Shown here in pieces: positions 1-6,849 of a DNA stretch of 17,259 nucleotides. Positions within the stretch are counted from its first letter, which is position 1. Each line of letters starts with the position of its first letter. Source of the stretch: Spirochaetales bacterium (GTDB lineage Bacteria; Spirochaetota; Spirochaetia; Sphaerochaetales; Sphaerochaetaceae); contig JAGABK010000193.1 in assembly GCA_017614625.1 (NCBI GenBank), forward strand, positions 1-17,259, written 5' to 3'. The notes beneath the pieces were generated by a model that was not told the DNA's origin, searched no databases, and saw only the letters and a program-made list of their open reading frames with translations. The translations under genes were made by a program, and so were the position numbers.

Positions 1-1
1 C

Positions 2-1108
2 ACCTACGACATCAACTCGAACCTCAACAGGATCGTCCCCTACTACTATTACAGATACAGCACCACCGGCGCCCCCTCGAACGGAAGCGGATGCGGAAAC
101 GAGACGGCCTCCGAGCGCACCATGTTCCGCAAGTACATGGTGGACAGCCTGGTCTACTGGCTCACGGAGTACCATCTCGACGGCTTCAGGTTCGACCTCA
201 TGGCCATCCACGACATGGAGACCATGACACAGATAGAAAAAGCCGTGCATGAGATCAACCCCAGCGCCATCATCTACGGCGAGGGCTGGGCAGGCGGAAC
301 GGTGGCGATCTCATCGTCCCAGCAGGCAACGCAGGGCAACATCGGCAAGATCAGCGCCACGAACGGCGCCGCGGGAAGCATCGCGGTCTTCAACGACTCG
401 ATCCGCGACGGCCTCAAGGGAAGCGTCTTCAGCCTGATCACCCGCGGATACATCAACGGCTCGGCCTCCACGGAGACCGCAAACAAGGTCATCTTCGGAA
501 TCAGGGGCGGAGCAAGCACGAACGGAACCTCGTGGAACGTGAAGAAGAGCATGGTCGTCAACTACATGTCGGCCCACGACAACTTCACCCTCTGGGACAA
601 GCTGTGCGCCTCCAACACGGACGCATCGAAGGAGGAGCTTCTGGCGATGAACCGCCTGGGAGCTGCCATCCTCATGGTCTCCAAGGGAACCCCGTTCATG
701 CTCGCCGGAGAGGAGATGCTCAGGACCAAGGACGGCGACGGAAACAGCTACATGTCCTCCGACGCGATCAACAACATCGACTGGGAGGCGCTGAAGCCCG
801 GAAGCGACGAGTATGAGATGGCGCAGTACTATGCGGCTCTCATCGCCTTCAGGGAGAAGCTGGACTTCCTGTCCGAAAGCGAGGTCACCTGCAGGATCCT
901 GGACAACTGCGTGATAGAGGCCACCTACCGCTACCACGGAAACGTGAAGGCCGTCGCAATCATCAATCCGCAGTCCTACTCCGTCTCCTACACGCTGACG
1001 CAGGGCACGTGGAACACTCTCTTGGACGGCACGAAATTCCCGGAGGGAAAGACCGAGTCCGGAGAAACGACGGTTTCCGGAAAAAGTGTTCGGTTTTGGG
1101 CCAGGTAA
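2..1108 (+). CDS. pulA: Type I pullulanase (GH13), 3' portion only
   Basis: This is the C-terminal 368 residues of a starch-debranching enzyme that hydrolyses alpha-1,6 links in pullulan, amylopectin and limit dextrins. The frame is open from the first bases, so the 5' part lies outside the window. The visible part contains the back half of the GH13 barrel. The catalytic nucleophile is in GFRFDLM (Asp at nt 194-196), the acid/base is in IYGEGW (Glu at nt 281-283), and the third acidic residue is in SAHDNFTLWDK (Asp at nt 578-580). The segment GNETASERTMFRKYMVDS, just before the nucleophile strand, is typical of type I pullulanases rather than plain amylases. The last ~80 residues form the usual C-terminal beta domain. 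Secretion or lipid anchoring cannot be judged because the N-terminus is missing. It sits upstream of a binding lipoprotein and a maltodextrin transporter, which fits its role. Confidence 0.93.
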   Translation, partial: TYDINSNLNRIVPYYYYRYSTTGAPSNGSGCGNETASERTMFRKYMVDSLVYWLTEYHLDGFRFDLMAIHDMETMTQIEKAVHEINPSAIIYGEGWAGGTVAISSSQQATQGNIGKISATNGAAGSIAVFNDSIRDGLKGSVFSLITRGYINGSASTETANKVIFGIRGGASTNGTSWNVKKSMVVNYMSAHDNFTLWDKLCASNTDASKEELLAMNRLGAAILMVSKGTPFMLAGEEMLRTKDGDGNSYMSSDAINNIDWEALKPGSDEYEMAQYYAALIAFREKLDFLSESEVTCRILDNCVIEATYRYHGNVKAVAIINPQSYSVSYTLTQGTWNTLLDGTKFPEGKTESGETTVSGKSVRFWAR

Positions 1109-1112
1109 AATA

Positions 1113-1141
1113 TAGACATAATCTTTCGACCGCTATATTAT
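1113..1141 (+). promoter_or_regulatory. Predicted sigma70-type promoter for the starch-binding lipoprotein
   Basis: TAGACA (1113-1118, five of six matches to TTGACA) and TATTAT (1136-1141, five of six to TATAAT) are separated by exactly 17 bases. The element starts just after the pullulanase stop codon in an AT-rich island within otherwise GC-rich sequence. Transcription would begin near 1148, giving a leader of about 70 nt. This would give the binding lipoprotein, and possibly malEFG and the amylase, expression independent of the pullulanase. Confidence 0.6.
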
Positions 1142-1153
1142 ATGGTGCGCACC

Positions 1154-1182
1154 GGGAGGAGAGAAATCTTCTCCCTTTGTTT
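1154..1182 (+). terminator. GAAA-capped hairpin with short T-rich tail in the lipoprotein leader
   Basis: GGGAGGAGA (1154-1162) pairs with TCTTCTCCC (1167-1175) through nine base pairs, one of them G-U, capped by a GAAA tetraloop. TTTGTTT follows at 1176-1182. It could end pullulanase transcripts. It also lies only about six bases after the predicted start site of the next gene, so it may instead act as a stabilising 5' hairpin or an attenuator. The T tract is interrupted, so termination efficiency is uncertain. Confidence 0.5.
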
Positions 1183-1218
1183 CGCACTTCATCAGGCATT
1201 TGTAATTTCGGAGGAAAT

Positions 1219-2973
1219 ATGAAGAAATCCAGCATTTTCGCTATTGTACTTCTTGCCTTCCTGCTCCTGTTCGCAGGATGCGCCAAGAAGCAGACCCCGG
1301 CTGCAACAACCACAACACCCGCAGCCACCACAACAACCACTGCAGCCGCCCCGGCCAAGACCGGCGTCACGGTATCGTGGTACGACGGAACCAAGCTTCT
1401 CAAGGAAGAGGTCGTTGAGAAAGGTTCGAAGCTCACCTCCTGGGAACCCCAGAAGGACGGCTCGACATTCATGGCCTGGTACGCAGAAGCTTCAAAGACC
1501 CAGCTGTTCGACTTCAACACGGTCATCAACGAGGACACCGACCTGTTCGCAGGTTTCAAGGGTGCTTTCGTAGAAGACACCAACACCTGGTGCCTCATCG
1601 GATCCGGTGCAGGAACCCTCAAGGGCAGCAACTGGAACGAGAGCGCCGAGGTCGAGGAGACCTTCAAGCTCACGAAGTCCGCACAGGCAAACACCAACAT
1701 CTTCACCATCGAGAACGTTGTCCTCTACGAGGGCGATGCCTTCCAGGTCCGCATCATGGGAACATGGACAGGCCAGCACGGTGTCGGATATCTCGAGGGC
1801 TACACGGAGCTCGCAACCGCTGACGGCGATGTCGTCGGAGAGGTCGTCGTGGACGGAGAGCGCTGGTTCTTCGCAAACGGCGGATTCGGCGAGTCCCCCA
1901 AGGGATGGAACGTCAACGTCGCCAAGAGCGGTGTCTACACCATCAGCATCGAGACCAACCCCGGTTCGAACGACTATGACGTCATGAGAATCGTCCGCAC
2001 AGGCGACGCAGCCACAATCGAGATCACCCACGACATGTATGTCGTCGGAACAGTCTTCGACTGGGCAGCAACACCCGAGGGACAGATGGCCACAGACCAG
2101 CTCAGGGAGGACTTCACCTTCACTCTCAACGTGACCGAGGAGAACTACGCCGACTGGACAGCTGACAACGCCGTATACGGAACTGTCTGCGCAGCGGTCA
2201 AGGTCCTGAACAACGTCAACGGATCCTGGTACGGAGTCAGCGGACAGACCGCAGACGGCACCAGCTGGACACTGTCCACCGCAGGACAGGACAACCTGCT
2301 CCTCAAGGCCGGCCAGTACAACGTCAGCTACAACGCAGCCACCGACACCGCTACAGTCACCCTCTCCGAGAAGGGTTACTTCCTCGCCGGAGTCGTCGAC
2401 GGCGGAGACCACTGGGACTGCAGCGCCGTAAACCACCAGCTCGAGAAGGTTTCGGACACCGAGTATGTCGTCTACTACACCTTCACACCCGCCGACACCG
2501 CTTCCTGGATCAAGGACGCCGGCAAGGTCGGAGCCGTCAAGGCAGTCTACGGTTTCAGCGGAAACAGCGCAGACCTCTGGTTCGGACGTGAAGAGGACCA
2601 GGAGAACATGATGGTCGACAGCTACGGCCTGTATGAGATCACCCTCCACCTCACAGGAGAGGGCGCAGGCTACATCACAGCCAAGAAGCTCGAGGGTTAC
2701 TTCCTTGTCGGAACAATCGGCGACGGAGACACCTGGAGAGCCGAGAGCAAGTACTTCATCGGCGCACAGCCCGCTGACTACACCTACACATGGACTGCAC
2801 AGGATCCCGCCTCATGGCTCGGAACCGACATCGCAGCCATCAAGGTCATCTACGTCGATGCCGAAGGCAACGTCACCTGGTACGGTGCAGCCGACGGAAA
2901 CAACGTCATGATCTCATCCACCGGAAAGTACACCATCAAGCTCACCGACGGCGTCGTAACCGCCACAAAGTAA
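1219..2973 (+). CDS. Multi-domain surface lipoprotein, probable starch-binding protein
   Basis: A 584-residue lipoprotein. A signal peptide of about 20 residues ends in the lipobox LFAGC (lipidated Cys21). A Thr/Ala-rich tether follows at about residues 26-45. Residues 49-113 resemble an InlB-type B-repeat (VSWYDGTKL... DTDLFAGF). After that come a beta-rich module at ~122-265 and three related modules at ~272-384, 387-491 and 493-584. The modules open with MYVVGTV, YFLAGVV or YFLVGTI and contain paired W/Y residues such as SWYG, LWFG and TWYG. This layout recalls SusE/SusF-type starch-binding lipoproteins, but that is an analogy and not a recognised family match. It has no visible catalytic motif. 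The start at 1219 is chosen for the lipobox and for GGAGG at 1210-1214; an upstream in-frame ATG at 1009 would overlap pulA and bury the signal peptide. The position between pullulanase and MalE supports polysaccharide capture at the cell surface. Confidence 0.8.
   Translation: MKKSSIFAIVLLAFLLLFAGCAKKQTPAATTTTPAATTTTTAAAPAKTGVTVSWYDGTKLLKEEVVEKGSKLTSWEPQKDGSTFMAWYAEASKTQLFDFNTVINEDTDLFAGFKGAFVEDTNTWCLIGSGAGTLKGSNWNESAEVEETFKLTKSAQANTNIFTIENVVLYEGDAFQVRIMGTWTGQHGVGYLEGYTELATADGDVVGEVVVDGERWFFANGGFGESPKGWNVNVAKSGVYTISIETNPGSNDYDVMRIVRTGDAATIEITHDMYVVGTVFDWAATPEGQMATDQLREDFTFTLNVTEENYADWTADNAVYGTVCAAVKVLNNVNGSWYGVSGQTADGTSWTLSTAGQDNLLLKAGQYNVSYNAATDTATVTLSEKGYFLAGVVDGGDHWDCSAVNHQLEKVSDTEYVVYYTFTPADTASWIKDAGKVGAVKAVYGFSGNSADLWFGREEDQENMMVDSYGLYEITLHLTGEGAGYITAKKLEGYFLVGTIGDGDTWRAESKYFIGAQPADYTYTWTAQDPASWLGTDIAAIKVIYVDAEGNVTWYGAADGNNVMISSTGKYTIKLTDGVVTATK
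1294..1353 (+). repeat. Thr/Ala codon-repeat tract (lipoprotein tether)
   Basis: A run of ACA/ACC and GCA/GCC codons encodes a low-complexity Thr/Ala/Pro linker (about residues 26-45) just after the lipidated cysteine. It is probably an extended tether lifting the binding modules off the membrane. Such imperfect trinucleotide tracts can also change length by slippage. Confidence 0.7.
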
Positions 2974-2985
2974 GCGCATTTCCGC

Positions 2986-3021
2986 AAAAGGGGAGGTTCC
3001 CACGGGAGCCTTCCCTTTTTT
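2986..3021 (+). terminator. Intrinsic terminator between the binding lipoprotein and malE
   Basis: AAAAGGGGAGGTTCCC (2986-3001) pairs with GGGAGCCTTCCCTTTT (3004-3019) along its whole length, with only two G-U wobbles, and six T residues occupy 3016-3021. The loop is two to four bases. I see no convincing promoter in the 32 bases between this hairpin and malE. Partial read-through is therefore the likeliest source of malEFG mRNA, making this a step-down element inside the operon. Confidence 0.87.
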
Positions 3022-3053
3022 CGATTCGAACAACAGCTTAAAGGGAGAGAAAT

Positions 3054-4367
3054 ATGAAGAAACTCGCTTTGGTTCTTGCTCTTCTGGCCCTCGTCTGCCT
3101 GGTCTCCTGCGGAGGAAAGAAGGATTCTGCCTCCACGACCACGACGGCAGCCGCACAGGCCTCAACCACCACAACCGCAACGACATCGACAACCGGAACG
3201 GGAGAGAAGATCACCCTCACCGTCTGGGGATCCCAGGAAGACCAGGCCCTTCTCAAGACGATGTGCAACGCCTACGCCGCCGCGCATCCCGAGAAGACCT
3301 ACAAGTTCCTCTACGGAGTACAGTCAGAGTCCGACGCCGCCGACAAGGTCCTGAACGACCCCGAGTCCGGTCCGGACGTGTTCGCCTTCGCAAGCGACCA
3401 GATCAACAAGCTCATCCAGGCCGGCGCCCTCGCCAGAGTCGGCGGAACGATTCTGGATGACATCAGGAACGTCAACACCGTCGGAAGCATCGATGCCGCC
3501 ACAGTCACGATCGGAGGCGAGGACCGCGTCTACGCCTACCCCATGACAGGCGACAACACCTTCTTCCTCTACTACGACAGCTCCAAGCTCAGCGCCGAGG
3601 ACGTCAAGAGCCTCGACAGGATGCTCGAAGTCGCAGCAGGCCTCGGAAAGCAGGTCGCATTCAAGCTCTATGACGACGGCTGGTACCTGTCCTCGTTCTT
3701 CTTCGCAGACCCGAATCTCGCATACAAGGTCACCTATTCCGACGACCTCACCGAGTCCAAGGTCGAGATCAACTACGACAGCGCCGCAGGTCTTGATGTC
3801 ATGAAGGCCCTCAGGACCTACTTCGCCAATGGAGCCCTTTCGGCCAACGTCGACGACTCCAAGATCCTCGCCGGAATCCAGAGCGGAACGATCATCGCCG
3901 CGGTCACCGGAACCTGGAACCGCAACCAGATCAAGGACGTCTGGGGAGACAAGATGGCTGTCGCAGTCCTGCCCACGGCCACGATCGGCGGAAAGCAGAT
4001 CCAGCTCAACGGCTTCTTCGGCTACAAGCTCATCGGAGTCAACGGCTACTCGCAGAACAAGAGCGAGGCCCACAAGCTGGCCCAGTGGCTCACAAACGAG
4101 GAGAACCAGAAGCTCCGCTTCCAGGAAAGAGGTCTCGGACCGACCAACAAGGCAGTCGTGAGCTCGGCTGAGGTCCAGAAGGACGCCGTCATCAGCGTAG
4201 TCCTCAAGCAGGCCGAGTACTTCCGCACGCAGAAGGGCGTTCCCGGATCGTACTGGACACCCATGGCAAGTCTGACGAAGCAGTTCGCCGACGTCGATCC
4301 CATGACAGTGACCGACGCCGACCTCCAGGCCCTCCTGGATTCGCTCTGCGCGCAGGTCAGGAGATAA
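3054..4367 (+). CDS. malE: Maltodextrin ABC transporter, solute-binding lipoprotein (MalE-like)
   Basis: A 437-residue family 1 extracellular solute-binding protein that would capture maltose or maltodextrins for the MalFG permease. The signal peptide ends in the lipobox CLVSC (lipidated Cys19). A Thr/Ala-rich tether at ~25-49 is followed by the binding fold, starting at ITLTVWGSQEDQALLKTM. Further family features are the segment SGPDVFAFASDQI and the C-terminal-lobe segment GFFGYKLIGVNGYS, in which the protein is matched to its own hinge region, and the helix AHKLAQWLTNEENQ. The start is supported by GGGAG at 3043-3047, six bases before ATG. Sugar specificity is inferred from the neighbours (pullulanase, amylase family, MalFG), because solute-binding proteins of this family take many sugars. 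It follows an intrinsic terminator and its stop codon sits in a small hairpin. Confidence 0.88.
   Translation: MKKLALVLALLALVCLVSCGGKKDSASTTTTAAAQASTTTTATTSTTGTGEKITLTVWGSQEDQALLKTMCNAYAAAHPEKTYKFLYGVQSESDAADKVLNDPESGPDVFAFASDQINKLIQAGALARVGGTILDDIRNVNTVGSIDAATVTIGGEDRVYAYPMTGDNTFFLYYDSSKLSAEDVKSLDRMLEVAAGLGKQVAFKLYDDGWYLSSFFFADPNLAYKVTYSDDLTESKVEINYDSAAGLDVMKALRTYFANGALSANVDDSKILAGIQSGTIIAAVTGTWNRNQIKDVWGDKMAVAVLPTATIGGKQIQLNGFFGYKLIGVNGYSQNKSEAHKLAQWLTNEENQKLRFQERGLGPTNKAVVSSAEVQKDAVISVVLKQAEYFRTQKGVPGSYWTPMASLTKQFADVDPMTVTDADLQALLDSLCAQVRR
3126..3200 (+). repeat. Thr/Ala codon-repeat tract in malE
   Basis: A stretch rich in ACC/ACA/ACG and GCA/GCC codons encodes residues 25-49 of the MalE lipoprotein, a low-complexity Thr/Ala/Ser tether. 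It is similar in composition and position to the tract in the preceding lipoprotein. Confidence 0.7.
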
Positions 4368-4372
4368 TCTCC
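4360..4372 (+). promoter_or_regulatory. Perfect small inverted repeat with the malE stop codon as its loop
   Basis: GGAGA (4360-4364) and TCTCC (4368-4372) are perfect complements separated by TAA, the malE stop codon. The stem is only five base pairs. The GGAG it contains is the only SD-like sequence near malF, but it lies too far upstream (21 bases or more) to serve as its SD. It may influence mRNA decay or malF initiation, or it may be chance. Confidence 0.35.
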
Positions 4373-4385
4373 GCATTGAACGCTT

Positions 4386-5921
4386 ATGGACAAACCAAAC
4401 TACTTCTTGATGAATCCCTTTGAGAAGTTCTTCTACAAGACCGGGAAGGCGATAAAGCGCTTTCCCGGCGCCTTCGTCCACTTCTTCGTGGCGATAGGCC
4501 TCGGAATAGGACGTTTCTTCAAGGGAATTGCAGGAGGAATCAAAAACTACTTCGTCAATTTCGCGAAGGGCAACGCCGCGACCAAGGGCTCCTATGTGGT
4601 CATGGGACTCGGACATGCGGTGCGCGGCCAGGTCGCGAAGGGACTGGTCTACCTCCTGATCGAAATCTCGTTCGTCCTCTACATGGTGATGTTCGGCGCC
4701 CCGTACCTGGGCAAGTTCTTCTACGGCTTCTTCTCGAAGGGAACCGTGGGAATCACCGAGACCCATGACTTCTGGAACGACGACCTGGGAATCTACGAGA
4801 AGGTCGTCGGAGACAACAGCTTCAAGATCATCCTGTACGGAATCCTCACGATCTTCATGATAATCTTCTTCCTGGCCATCTACCTGAGAAGCCTGAAGGA
4901 GAGCCGCGAGCTCGAGGAAATGGCAAAGGACGGAAAGCGCGCCGTAACCTTCAGAAAGGAAGCCGCGCAGCTGATGGACACCAAGTTCCACATCACCCTC
5001 CTGTCGCTGCCGATGCTGGGCCTGTTCGTGTTCACCGTCGTTCCCCTCGTGACGATGATCATCATCGCCTTCACGAACTACGACGCCTCCACGGAAGTCC
5101 CGCAGCATCTGTTCAGATGGGTCGGTTTCGAGAACTTCGGAGCCATCTTCGGCGAGAACAGCACGCTCAACGGCACCTTCCTGAGGGTCCTGGGATGGAC
5201 GCTCATCTGGGCCTTCTTCGCCACGTTCTCCAACTACTTCGGCGGCATGATCGTCGCGCTGCTGATCAACAAGAAGGGAATCAAGTTCAAGAAACTCTTC
5301 AGGACGGTCTTCGTCATGACCATCGCAGTCCCGCAGTTCGTCTCGCTGATGATCGTCTCCAAGATGCTCACCGCAGGCGACAGCATGGAGATGAGCGGCA
5401 TCCTGACGCAGCTGCTGTACAAGATCTTCGGATTCCAGCTCAAGTTCGGAATCAACATCACCCATACGAGAATCGCCATCATCCTGGTGAACATGTGGAT
5501 CGGAATCCCCTATTCCATGCTCATCTGCTCGGGAATCCTCATGAACATTCCGGCGGACCTCTACGAAAGCGCGAGGATCGACGGAGCCGGTCCCGTGAAG
5601 ACCTTCATGAAGATCACCCTGCCCTACATGCTGTTCGTGACCGGACCCTATCTGATCACGACCTTCATAGGCAACATCAACAACTTCAACGTCATCTACC
5701 TGCTTTCGGGCGGCGGACCGGGCGACCTCCTCAAGTACTCGGACGGAGCCAAGGGAACGGACCTGCTCATCACATGGCTGTACAAGCTGTCGCTGGGCAC
5801 TGACCGCAACTACAAGCTCGCATCCGTCATCGGCATCCTGGTGTTCATCATCTCCGCGACGTTCTCGCTGATGGTGTACAACAGATCCTCTGCGGTAAAG
5901 AAGGAGGACCAGTTCCAGTGA
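4386..5921 (+). CDS. malF: Maltodextrin ABC transporter permease (MalF-like) with N-terminal extension
   Basis: A 511-residue inner-membrane permease that would pair with MalG and receive sugar from MalE. The conserved cytoplasmic EAA loop, which docks on the ATPase, is at ~392-415 (YESARIDGAGPVKTFMKI followed by TLPY). The core permease with its membrane helices runs from about residue 200 to the C-terminus. The first ~195 residues are an extension. They begin with an amphipathic FF/K-rich part (~10-60). Two membrane segments follow at ~84-106 and ~146-167, with a short polar loop of about 40 residues between them. A charged stretch, ESRELEEMAKDGKRAVTFRK, leads into the core. The large periplasmic P2 domain of enteric MalF is absent. 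No Shine-Dalgarno sequence precedes the ATG at 4386 or the in-frame ATG at 4410, so the start is less certain than the frame. The stop codon overlaps the malG start. Confidence 0.88.
   Translation: MDKPNYFLMNPFEKFFYKTGKAIKRFPGAFVHFFVAIGLGIGRFFKGIAGGIKNYFVNFAKGNAATKGSYVVMGLGHAVRGQVAKGLVYLLIEISFVLYMVMFGAPYLGKFFYGFFSKGTVGITETHDFWNDDLGIYEKVVGDNSFKIILYGILTIFMIIFFLAIYLRSLKESRELEEMAKDGKRAVTFRKEAAQLMDTKFHITLLSLPMLGLFVFTVVPLVTMIIIAFTNYDASTEVPQHLFRWVGFENFGAIFGENSTLNGTFLRVLGWTLIWAFFATFSNYFGGMIVALLINKKGIKFKKLFRTVFVMTIAVPQFVSLMIVSKMLTAGDSMEMSGILTQLLYKIFGFQLKFGINITHTRIAIILVNMWIGIPYSMLICSGILMNIPADLYESARIDGAGPVKTFMKITLPYMLFVTGPYLITTFIGNINNFNVIYLLSGGGPGDLLKYSDGAKGTDLLITWLYKLSLGTDRNYKLASVIGILVFIISATFSLMVYNRSSAVKKEDQFQ
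5902..5907 (+). promoter_or_regulatory. Ribosome binding site for malG inside the malF end
   Basis: AGGAGG lies within the last malF codons, ten bases before the GTG at 5918. It decides the malG start and shows that malG has a strong SD of its own, unlike malF. Confidence 0.75.
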
Positions 5922-6847
5922 TCTACAACGAAGAAACCAACAAACCCGTAAGAAGGCGTGACAAGTTCAAGAACTACCAGACCGGAGTGTTCACGGCCGG
6001 CATGAAGATGCGAAACCGCATCTCCAACGGCTTCACGTACTTCATCCTGGTGGTGCTGAACATAATCGCGATCACACCGCTGGTATATCTCGTGGGACAG
6101 TCCTTCAGGGCCGAGGCCGGAGCCTGGAGCAGCACGTTCTTCCCCAAGACATGGACGCTTGCCAACTACAAGCGCCTGTTCACGGAGACCCCGTTCCTCA
6201 GATGGTTCGGAAACACCCTCTTCGTGGCGGTCATCTCCTGTCTCATCACGACGGCCTTCGTCCTTGCTGTCAGCTACGCATTCAGCAGGATGAAGTTCAG
6301 GATGAGAAGGCCCATGATGAACGTCATGCTGGTGCTCGGAATGTTCCCCGGCTTCATGTCCATGACAGCCGTGTACTTCCTCCTGAAGATCCTGCTTCCC
6401 AACCACTTCCAGAGCCTTGCGTCCCTGATCATCGTCTACAGCGCCGGAGCCGCCCTTTCCTACTACGTCGCCAAGGGCTTCTTCGACACCGTTCCCAAAT
6501 CGCTTGACGAAGCGGCCTTCATCGACGGGGCCACCAGATCCCAGATCTTCTGGAAGATCACCATCCCCCTCAGCAAGCCCATCGTCATCTACACGGTCCT
6601 CATATCGTTCATAGCCCCGTGGTGCGACTTCATCTTCGTGTCGTTCATCATGTCAGGCGTGCCCGATGTCGGAATGTACACCGTGTCCCTGGGAATGTAC
6701 AAATGGCTCGAAAGAGAGCAGATCCAGCAGTATTTCACCACATTCTGCGCAGCTGCGACCATCGTCGCGATCCCGATCACGGGATTGTTCATCTGGCTGC
6801 AGAAGTACTACGTGGAAGGAATCACCGGAGGAGCGGTAAAGGGTTGA
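5918..6847 (+). CDS. malG: Maltodextrin ABC transporter permease (MalG-like)
   Basis: A 309-residue inner-membrane permease, the usual partner of MalF. It has about six predicted membrane helices: ~39-60 at the N-terminus, ~100-122, ~135-157, ~167-186, ~222-245 and ~275-296. The EAA loop lies at ~197-220 (LDEAAFIDGATRSQIFWK then ITIPLSKP), and the protein ends in EGITGGAVKG, a tail typical of MalG. The N-terminal ~35 residues are charged and cytoplasmic. Translation starts at GTG 5918 in a GTGA overlap with the malF stop, preceded by AGGAGG. The overlap implies translational coupling and equal amounts of the two permease subunits. No ATPase gene follows, so a MalK/MsmX-type ATPase must be encoded elsewhere. 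Confidence 0.92.
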   Translation: MIYNEETNKPVRRRDKFKNYQTGVFTAGMKMRNRISNGFTYFILVVLNIIAITPLVYLVGQSFRAEAGAWSSTFFPKTWTLANYKRLFTETPFLRWFGNTLFVAVISCLITTAFVLAVSYAFSRMKFRMRRPMMNVMLVLGMFPGFMSMTAVYFLLKILLPNHFQSLASLIIVYSAGAALSYYVAKGFFDTVPKSLDEAAFIDGATRSQIFWKITIPLSKPIVIYTVLISFIAPWCDFIFVSFIMSGVPDVGMYTVSLGMYKWLEREQIQQYFTTFCAAATIVAIPITGLFIWLQKYYVEGITGGAVKG

Positions 6848-6849
6848 CC

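Noticed and set aside
1075..1100. Hairpin at the 3' end of pulA
   Set aside because: Only very short complementary arms around TTCCGGAA, with no T tract; the hairpin at 1154-1175 is far better.
1009..1218. Upstream in-frame start for the binding lipoprotein
   Set aside because: It would overlap pulA, run through the promoter and hairpin, and place 70 non-signal residues before an obvious lipobox. GGAGG precedes the ATG at 1219 instead.
1492..2649. Antisense open frame (385 codons) across the binding lipoprotein
   Set aside because: Same cause: a composition-driven shadow of a GC-rich gene, with no start signal or family resemblance.
3324..5465. Long antisense open frame (713 codons) across malE and malF
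   Set aside because: It covers two confident plus-strand genes. Its product is low in hydrophobic structure and rich in D/E/V/H/R with no motif. Long antisense frames are expected from high GC3 codon bias.
6619..6849. Upstream in-frame start for the amylase-family gene
   Set aside because: It lies inside malG and would precede the signal peptide; ATG 6850 sits two bases after the malG stop.
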